Shown: positions 58,845 through 64,000 of the stretch, one piece after another | Layout of the letters: each line of letters opens with the position of its first letter | How positions within the stretch are numbered: position 1 is the stretch's first letter | Origin: CAVYWD01 sp963772225 | GTDB taxonomy: Bacteria > Myxococcota > Myxococcia > Myxococcales > UBA5297 | Direction: 5' to 3' | Assembly (NCBI GenBank): GCA_963772225.1 | Contig: CAVYWD010000002.1 | Location: 1,178,001-1,242,000 of the forward strand | Length of the DNA: 64,000 nt | The notes under the pieces: generated by a model | Told to the model about the DNA's origin: nothing | Seen by the model: only the letters and a program-made list of their open reading frames with translations | Database searches by the model: none | Made by a program: the position numbers and the translations under genes

Positions 58845-59810
58845 TCAGGACCTTTGCTCCAGGAGATGGCACGCCGCCCACCCTCGCTCGCCCAGCTCCA
58901 CCTTCGGCGGCGCCTCTTCGCGGCACCTCGCCATGGCATGCTCGCACCTGGGGTGAAATCGGCACCCCGGCGGCGGCCTGCGCAGGCTCGGCGGCGCGCC
59001 GGGAATCCCCTCGCGCCGCTTCGCTTCGCCGATCTTCGGAAACGCGCGCAAAAGCCCCTGCGTGTACGGGTGCCTGGGCGAACGCTCGATGTCCCGCGCC
59101 GGCGCGACCTCGACGATCTGCCCCGCGTACATCACCGCCACGCGGTCGGCGATTTGCAGCATCCGCGCGAGGTCGTGGGTGATCATCACCGCCGAGAACC
59201 CGAGCTGCCGCTTGAGCTCGGCGATCTGCCGCAGGATCTCCGCCTCCACCACGACGTCGAGGGCGGTCGTCGGCTCGTCCAGGACGACCAGCGGCGGGTC
59301 GAGCGCGAGCGCCATGGCGATGCACACCCGCTGCCGCATGCCGCCCGAGAGCTGGTGCGGGAAGCTGCGCAGGCGGTCCGGGGCGATCCCCACGCGCTCG
59401 AGCAGCGTTGCCGCCCGCGCGCGCACCGCCTGGCCCCTGCCGCCGCCGTGCGCCGCGAGGACGTCCTCGATCTGCGCGCCGACGCTCAGGACCGGGTTCA
59501 GGGCGTCCATCGCGCTCTGGAAGACCACCGCCAGGCGCTTGAACCGCAGCGCGCGCAGGCGCTCCTCGCCGAGCTTGAGGAGGTCCTCGCCCTCGAACAG
59601 CACCTCGCCGCCGGCGATGACCGCCGGAGGCCCCAGAATCCGCAGCGCCGCCTGGGCGAGCGTCGATTTGCCGCTCCCCGACTCGCCCGCGACGCCCACG
59701 ATCTCCGCGCGCCCGACCTCGAGCGACGCCCGGTCCACCGCCCGCACCGGCCCGGCCGGCCCGACGTAGTCCACGCTCAGCGCGCGGATGGCGAGGAGCG
59801 GCTCAGCCAT
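58845..59810 (-). CDS. ABC transporter ATP-binding protein (OppD/DppD-type)
   Basis: The 321-residue ATPase has Walker A GESGSGKST, signature LSGGMRQRVCIAMAL, Walker B LVVLDEPTTALD and the C-terminal oligopeptide extension with Cys residues (CRFHPRC...C). It pairs with the ATPase at 50551-51579 under the two permeases. Its start overlaps the upstream permease gene by eight bases, so they are cotranslated. Confidence 0.92.
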   Translation of the reverse strand: MAEPLLAIRALSVDYVGPAGPVRAVDRASLEVGRAEIVGVAGESGSGKSTLAQAALRILGPPAVIAGGEVLFEGEDLLKLGEERLRALRFKRLAVVFQSAMDALNPVLSVGAQIEDVLAAHGGGRGQAVRARAATLLERVGIAPDRLRSFPHQLSGGMRQRVCIAMALALDPPLVVLDEPTTALDVVVEAEILRQIAELKRQLGFSAVMITHDLARMLQIADRVAVMYAGQIVEVAPARDIERSPRHPYTQGLLRAFPKIGEAKRREGIPGAPPSLRRPPPGCRFHPRCEHAMARCREEAPPKVELGERGWAACHLLEQRS

Positions 59811-60744
59811 GGTCCACCACGACCGGCGTGGAGCCCGTGGCCTCGACGCCGGCGCGCTTCAGGTGCTCCCGCCAGGCGCGCTCGAGCTCGAGCTTCGGGT
59901 TCGTCACCTCGTCGAAGCCGGCGTTGAGCATCGACAGCCCGACGCCGACGAGCGCCACGCAGAGCCCGGTCGGCACGTAGGTCCACCAGGCGCCGGTGAG
60001 CATCGCCGAGTCGTTGGTCGCCCAGTAGAGGTTGGTGCCCCAGGTCACCCGCGAGACGTCGCCCACGCCCAGGAACTCGAGCCCCACCTGCGCGCCGATG
60101 GCGTAGAGGCTGCTCGAGATGACCTGCGCCAGGAGCAGCGAGGTCATGTTCGGCAGGATCTCGCGGACGACGATGAAGAGGCCGCTCTCGCCGCTCGCCT
60201 GGGCCGCGGCCACGAAGTCCCGCCGGCGCAGCGCCAGCGCCTGCGCCCGGAGCACGCGCGCGTTCCACGCCCAGCCGGTGAGGGTGAGCACCAGCGCCAC
60301 GGTGAGCGGCCCGGCCGGCAGGTACGCGGCGAGCACGATGGCGAGCGGAAGCCCGGGGATCACCAGGAACACGTTCAAGAGGAGCGAGAGCAGGGCGTCG
60401 ACCCAGCCGCCCAGGTAGCCCGCCGCCACCCCGACCAGCGCCCCGATGAGCACCACCGACAGCCCGACCCCGAAACCGACGGCGAGCGACACCCGCGCCC
60501 CGACCACCGTCTGCGCCAGCACGTCCTGGCCCTGCCCCGTCGTCCCGAGCCAGTGCGCCGCCGAGGGCAGCCGGTGCGGGACGCCCACCGGCGCCTCCGG
60601 ATCGCCGACCAGCGAAGGTCCTAGAATGGCGAGGATTGCGAAGAATCCGAGGAGCGCCGCCCCGAAGGCTGCCCGCCGGTCGCGGCGGATCGCCGCCGCC
60701 AGCGCTCGGAGGCCGGAGGGCGTCTCGCCCGCAGCGTCGCTCAC
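59803..60744 (-). CDS. ABC transporter permease (OppC/DppC-type)
   Basis: The GTG at 60744 overlaps the upstream permease stop (GTGA) and gives 313 residues. An N-terminal membrane segment (about 27-47) is followed by the family motif HWLGTTGQGQDVLAQTVVGAR and five further segments, with the EAA-type loop 'FVAAAQASGESGLFIVVREILPN' in part. It forms one half of the membrane channel. A longer frame upstream is a shadow of the first permease gene. Confidence 0.92.
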   Translation of the reverse strand: MSDAAGETPSGLRALAAAIRRDRRAAFGAALLGFFAILAILGPSLVGDPEAPVGVPHRLPSAAHWLGTTGQGQDVLAQTVVGARVSLAVGFGVGLSVVLIGALVGVAAGYLGGWVDALLSLLLNVFLVIPGLPLAIVLAAYLPAGPLTVALVLTLTGWAWNARVLRAQALALRRRDFVAAAQASGESGLFIVVREILPNMTSLLLAQVISSSLYAIGAQVGLEFLGVGDVSRVTWGTNLYWATNDSAMLTGAWWTYVPTGLCVALVGVGLSMLNAGFDEVTNPKLELERAWREHLKRAGVEATGSTPVVVDHG

Positions 60745-61724
60745 GGCGCGCCCTCCCGCGTTCGTGGATCCAGCGCCAGGGTGGCGAGGTCCACGAGCCA
60801 GTTCGCCCCCAGCACCGCCAGGGTGATGACGAGGAAGATGCCCTGCATCAGCGGGTAGTCCTGGCTGCGCACCGCCTGCAGCAGCAGGTATCCCTGCCCG
60901 GGATAGGAGAAGACGACCTCGGTGAGCAGCGAGCCCCCCACGACGAAGCCGAGCGCCATCCCGAAGCCGGTCACGTTCGGCAAGAGCGCGTTGCGCGCGG
61001 CGTAGCGCATCACCACCGCCCAGGCCGGCAGGCCCTTCGCGCGCGCGAGCGCCACGTGCTCCGAGCCCAGCACCGCGACCATGGTGTTGCGCATGCCCAG
61101 CATCCAGCCGCCGAGCGTCGCCGCGACGAGCGTCCCGATGGGCAGCGCCGCGTGGCGCAGCACGTCCCACGCGAACCGCGCGCTCAGCGAGGGCGCCAGG
61201 TCGTCCGAGTAGGCGTGGCCGAGCGGGAACCACTGGAGCGTGAAGCCGAGGACGTAGAGCGCGACCATGGCGAGCCAGAAGTACGGAAAGGCGCCGAGCA
61301 GGGTCAGGGCCGGCGGCAGGACGGTGTCGACCCACCGGCCGCGCCACCACGCCGCGGCGACCCCCAGGAGCGTGCCCAGGGCGAAGCTCACCGCCACCGC
61401 GGTGCCGGCGACGAAGAGCGTCCAGCCGAGGCCGGAGCCGATGACGTGCGACACCTTCTCCGGGAAGTAGGCGATCGAGACCCCGAAGTCGCCGCGCAGC
61501 GCGTGCGAGAGGTAGGTCAGGTACTGGTGACCCAGCGAGCCGCCCGTCAGGCCGAAGGCCTCGCGCAGCGCGCTCACCGCCTCGGGGCTCACCCGGCCCT
61601 GGAAGCGCGCGAAGAGCGCCGTGGCCGGGTCGCCCGGCATCAGGCGCGGAAGGAAGAAGTTCAGGGTCAGCGCGACCCAGGCCGCCGCGAGGTAGAAACC
61701 GAGCCTTTGCAGGGCGTAGCGCAT
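60741..61724 (-). CDS. ABC transporter permease (OppB/DppB-type)
   Basis: The ATG at 61724 gives 327 residues with the expected MRYALQRLGFYLAAAWVALTLNFFLPRLMPGDP start in part, six membrane segments, and the EAA loop near 'HVALARAKGLPAWAVVMRYAARNALLPN' in part. It forms the second half of the channel. The gene starts eight bases after the binding-protein stop. Frames upstream of the ATG are shadows. Confidence 0.92.
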   Translation of the reverse strand: MRYALQRLGFYLAAAWVALTLNFFLPRLMPGDPATALFARFQGRVSPEAVSALREAFGLTGGSLGHQYLTYLSHALRGDFGVSIAYFPEKVSHVIGSGLGWTLFVAGTAVAVSFALGTLLGVAAAWWRGRWVDTVLPPALTLLGAFPYFWLAMVALYVLGFTLQWFPLGHAYSDDLAPSLSARFAWDVLRHAALPIGTLVAATLGGWMLGMRNTMVAVLGSEHVALARAKGLPAWAVVMRYAARNALLPNVTGFGMALGFVVGGSLLTEVVFSYPGQGYLLLQAVRSQDYPLMQGIFLVITLAVLGANWLVDLATLALDPRTREGAP

Positions 61725-61732
61725 CGACGCTC

Positions 61733-63388
61733 CTACCGCGGCGTGAGCTGCGTGAGGACGAGCAGGCACTCGGCCCGCTGGTACTTGTTGGGCGACGGGT
61801 CGGCGTACGGGTTCTCGGCCGACGGGAACCCGGTGAACCGCCGCGTGCTGTACTCGGCCCACGACGGGTTCGGGTAGAGCGGGATGGCCGGCGCCTCCGC
61901 CGCGAACACCCGCTGCAGCGCCCGCGAGAGCTCCCGCTGCGCCTCGAGCCCGGGCTCTCGCTCGAACGCGGCGAGCAGCGCGTCGGCGGCCTTGCTGCCG
62001 TAGCGGTTCCAGTTCCCCAGCGAGCGCTCGCCCAGGGGCTTCACCGTCGCGCTCGCCATCAGCCACTCGTAGAAGGTGTACGGCGTCGCGCCCTCGGTCG
62101 CCCAGCCCAGGCTCAGGTCGTACTCGCCCTTCTGCAGCCGCTCGAACCACGCGCCGTAGTCGTAGGCGCGCACCGACGCCTCGACGCCCACGGCCTTGAG
62201 CCCGCGCGCGATGACCTGCGCCGCGCGCACCCAGTCGGACCAGCCCGACGCCACCAGGATCTCGTACCTCAAGGGGCGCCCGCCGCAGCGGCGCAGGTGG
62301 TCGGGGCCCCGGGCGCAGCCCGCCTCGTCGAGCAGCCGCTCGGCGCCTTCGGGATCGTGCGCCACCCAACCCGCGGCGCCCACCCGCGCGTCGCGCCAGG
62401 TCGCGTACGCGTCGCTCAGGCCCGTCGCGTCCGCCGGGCGCGAGTACCCGTACAGCGCGACGTCGACGAGCAGCTTGCGGTCGATGGCCAGGCTCAAGGC
62501 CTTGCGCACCCGCGCGTCGTCGAACGGCGGCTTCAGCGCGTTGGCGTAGAGGAAGATCGTGCTTCCTGTGAGTGGCGACCAATACCGGTGGTGCTCAGGG
62601 TCGCGCGCGGCGTAGACCCGGTCGATGGCCGGGACGAAGTTGCCGGCCCAGTCGACCTCGCCGAAGGCGAGCGCCAGGTTCGCCCGCTCGTTGCTCGGGT
62701 AGGCCGGGAAGCGCAAGGCGTCGACCGCGGGCTTGCCCTTCTGCCAATAGCGCAGGTTGCGGCCGAGCTCGTACACCTGGTTCTGAAACGTCCGGACCTC
62801 GGTGAACGGTCCGGTCGCGACCGGCTTTTCGTTGGCGAACGTCAAGGGGTCGTCCACCTTGGCGAAGACGTGCTCGGGCACGATGGGCTGGCAGGCGATG
62901 TCGTCGAGCCCGGGCAAGAAGACCCGCGAGAGCTCGAAGTCGACCGTCCGCTCGTCCACCGCGCGCACGCGGCTCAGGAAGCCCCACACGCCGTATTGGT
63001 CCAGGGCCGGGAAGCGCTTGAGGAGCTGGAAGGTGAAGGCGACGTCACGCGCGGTGAAGGGCGTTCCGTCCGACCAGAGGACGCCCTCGCGCGCCGTGAC
63101 GCGCAGGGTGCGGTTGCCGTCGCGCCACTCGTAGGCCGAGGCGAGCCAGGGGACGAGCTCGCCGCGCACCGAGCTGAACACCAGCAGGGGCTCGTAGACG
63201 CCCGCGACCGCCGGCCAGCGGTAGACGCCCTGGGGCGCGAGCGGATTGAAGTTGCGGATCCACGAGGCCTGCTGCTCCACCGAGACGGTGAGCACGCCCC
63301 GCGGCGGCTCCCGGCGCTCGCCGGCGCACCCGAGCCCCGAGGCCGCAGCGAGCAGGGCCGCGGCGGCCGCGCGCCCGGGCCGCCTCAC
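61733..63388 (-). CDS. ABC transporter solute-binding lipoprotein (family 5), probable oligosaccharide binder
   Basis: The GTG at 63388 overlaps the GH16 stop (GTGA) and gives 551 residues. A signal with Cys near residue 21 (SGLGC) marks a lipoprotein. The family-5 extracellular binding domain is clear: 'LRVTAREGVLWSDGTPFTARDV', 'NLRYWQKGKPAVDALRFPAYPS' and 'VRKALSLAIDRKLLV', each in part. Family 5 binds peptides in most systems but cello- or laminari-oligosaccharides in some; the flanking GH16 genes favour the latter. Confidence 0.9.
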   Translation of the reverse strand: MRRPGRAAAAALLAAASGLGCAGERREPPRGVLTVSVEQQASWIRNFNPLAPQGVYRWPAVAGVYEPLLVFSSVRGELVPWLASAYEWRDGNRTLRVTAREGVLWSDGTPFTARDVAFTFQLLKRFPALDQYGVWGFLSRVRAVDERTVDFELSRVFLPGLDDIACQPIVPEHVFAKVDDPLTFANEKPVATGPFTEVRTFQNQVYELGRNLRYWQKGKPAVDALRFPAYPSNERANLALAFGEVDWAGNFVPAIDRVYAARDPEHHRYWSPLTGSTIFLYANALKPPFDDARVRKALSLAIDRKLLVDVALYGYSRPADATGLSDAYATWRDARVGAAGWVAHDPEGAERLLDEAGCARGPDHLRRCGGRPLRYEILVASGWSDWVRAAQVIARGLKAVGVEASVRAYDYGAWFERLQKGEYDLSLGWATEGATPYTFYEWLMASATVKPLGERSLGNWNRYGSKAADALLAAFEREPGLEAQRELSRALQRVFAAEAPAIPLYPNPSWAEYSTRRFTGFPSAENPYADPSPNKYQRAECLLVLTQLTPR

Positions 63389-64000
63389 GGGCCCGCCGCC
63401 CAGACGTGCACGTAGTCCACGAGCAGCGTCTGCGGAAAGCGCGTCGAGGAGTTGGGCGAGCCGACGTAGTCCCCGCCCACGGCCAGGTCGAGGATGATGA
63501 AGAACGGCTGCTCGAAGACCCATTCGCCCGACGGCACCTGGTCGGAGGTGACGGTCTGGTACGTCGCTCCGTCCACGAGAAAGGCGATGCGCCCCGAGCT
63601 CCACTCGATGGAGAAGACGTGCCAGTCCTCGTCGAAGCGGGCGCCGCCCGCAAGCGCGTAGGACTGCGTCTTCGCCGCGCCGCCCGAGTAGCCCGGGCCG
63701 TGGAGGCTGCCATGGATGATGGAAGGCTCCTGGCCCTTGTACTCCATCACGTCGATCTCGCCGCAGGCGGGCCAGCCGACCTGGCCGAAGTCGCTCCCCA
63801 GCATCCAGAACGCCGGCCACAAGCCCTGGCCGGTGGGCATTTTGATGCGCGCCTCGAAGCGCCCGTGCTCGTGCGCGAAGAGGCCCAAGGTCTTGATGCG
63901 CGCGGAGGTGTAGCTGTGGCCCTGGTAGCTCTCGGCGATGGCGGTGATGGCCAGGTGGCCCGCGCCGTCGAGCGAGGCGTTCTCGGCGCGGTCGCTGTCG
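63385..64000 (-). CDS. GH16 glycoside hydrolase (beta-glucanase), 5' end outside window
   Basis: The frame is open to the right edge and shows 204 codons. The catalytic core reads CGEIDVMEYKG (ExDxxE), preceded by 'RFEARIKMPTGQGLWPAFWMLG' in part and closed by 'TLLVDYVHVWAAG'. It lacks the loop insertions of the second GH16 at 57624, so it may prefer a different chain length. It is cotranslated with the binding protein. The start and any signal peptide lie beyond 64000. Confidence 0.92.
   Translation of the reverse strand, partial: DSDRAENASLDGAGHLAITAIAESYQGHSYTSARIKTLGLFAHEHGRFEARIKMPTGQGLWPAFWMLGSDFGQVGWPACGEIDVMEYKGQEPSIIHGSLHGPGYSGGAAKTQSYALAGGARFDEDWHVFSIEWSSGRIAFLVDGATYQTVTSDQVPSGEWVFEQPFFIILDLAVGGDYVGSPNSSTRFPQTLLVDYVHVWAAGP

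Noticed and set aside
1..64000. tRNA, rRNA or riboswitch genes
   Set aside because: I saw no sequence with a convincing tRNA, rRNA or known riboswitch fold; a covariance-model search would be needed to exclude small RNAs.

Overview
The window is high-GC DNA from a Gram-negative bacterium, most likely a member of the Myxococcota (deltaproteobacterial lineage). The signs are a Ser/Thr-kinase-like protein, large DAG/GAxDSGG-rich lipoproteins, MopE-type DCNDxDP metal-binding repeats, very large RHS proteins and several insertion sequences of different families. This placement is an inference; no rRNA or tRNA gene was seen.

Region 1 (1-12.1 kb) is ordinary chromosome with damage. It holds a pseudokinase cut by the left edge, a beta-propeller lipoprotein with one CxxCH motif, a DUF748/AsmA-like protein, an AI-2E-family membrane protein, two gene fragments joined head to head near 8.31 kb, a PAS histidine kinase whose phospho-acceptor His is Tyr, a Fic protein, and a UPF0158 fragment.

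Region 2 (12.3-21.0 kb) is a stack of mobile DNA. An IS21-like element carries a ParB-like gene ahead of istA/istB and a small distal gene. It abuts a truncated IS4-type element (IS-B copy 1). A second, complete copy of IS-B (9-bp target duplication) sits inside another IS4-type element (IS-A, 10-bp target duplication), which itself interrupts an RHS gene. The order of insertion can be read from the sequence.

Region 3 (18.0-40.5 kb, minus strand) is an RHS polymorphic-toxin locus. A secreted SpvB/RHS protein with about seven FnIII-like repeats ends in tip 1 (YRGG-type) followed by an immunity candidate. A duplicated C-terminal core then carries an HNH nuclease tip with its own immunity candidate. 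A third, shorter core carries a nucleotidyltransferase-like tip that is fused in frame to Ig-like and YD-repeat sequence of another protein. The main gene has about seven reading-frame breaks; one of them is proved by comparison with the duplicated core.

Region 4 (40.9-46.7 kb) starts with relics: an IS91-type transposase remnant, a secreted-protein fragment and an EamA transporter fragment. Intact genes follow: GT9 glycosyltransferase, a small membrane protein with an in-frame palindrome, a TetR regulator, a POT peptide transporter and a PH-domain protein.

Region 5 (46.9-64.0 kb) looks like a complete beta-1,3-glucan (laminarin-type) utilisation locus. A GH94/GH149-type phosphorylase (frameshifted) is divergent from an ABC ATPase-GH1-GH-A glycosidase operon, with a 19-bp palindromic operator candidate between them. 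An opposing operon runs GH16, oligosaccharide/peptide-type binding lipoprotein, two permeases, ABC ATPase, CBM56-GH16. Together they would cut glucan outside the cell, import oligosaccharides with a five-part Opp/Dpp-type ABC system, and process them by phosphorolysis and beta-glucosidase.
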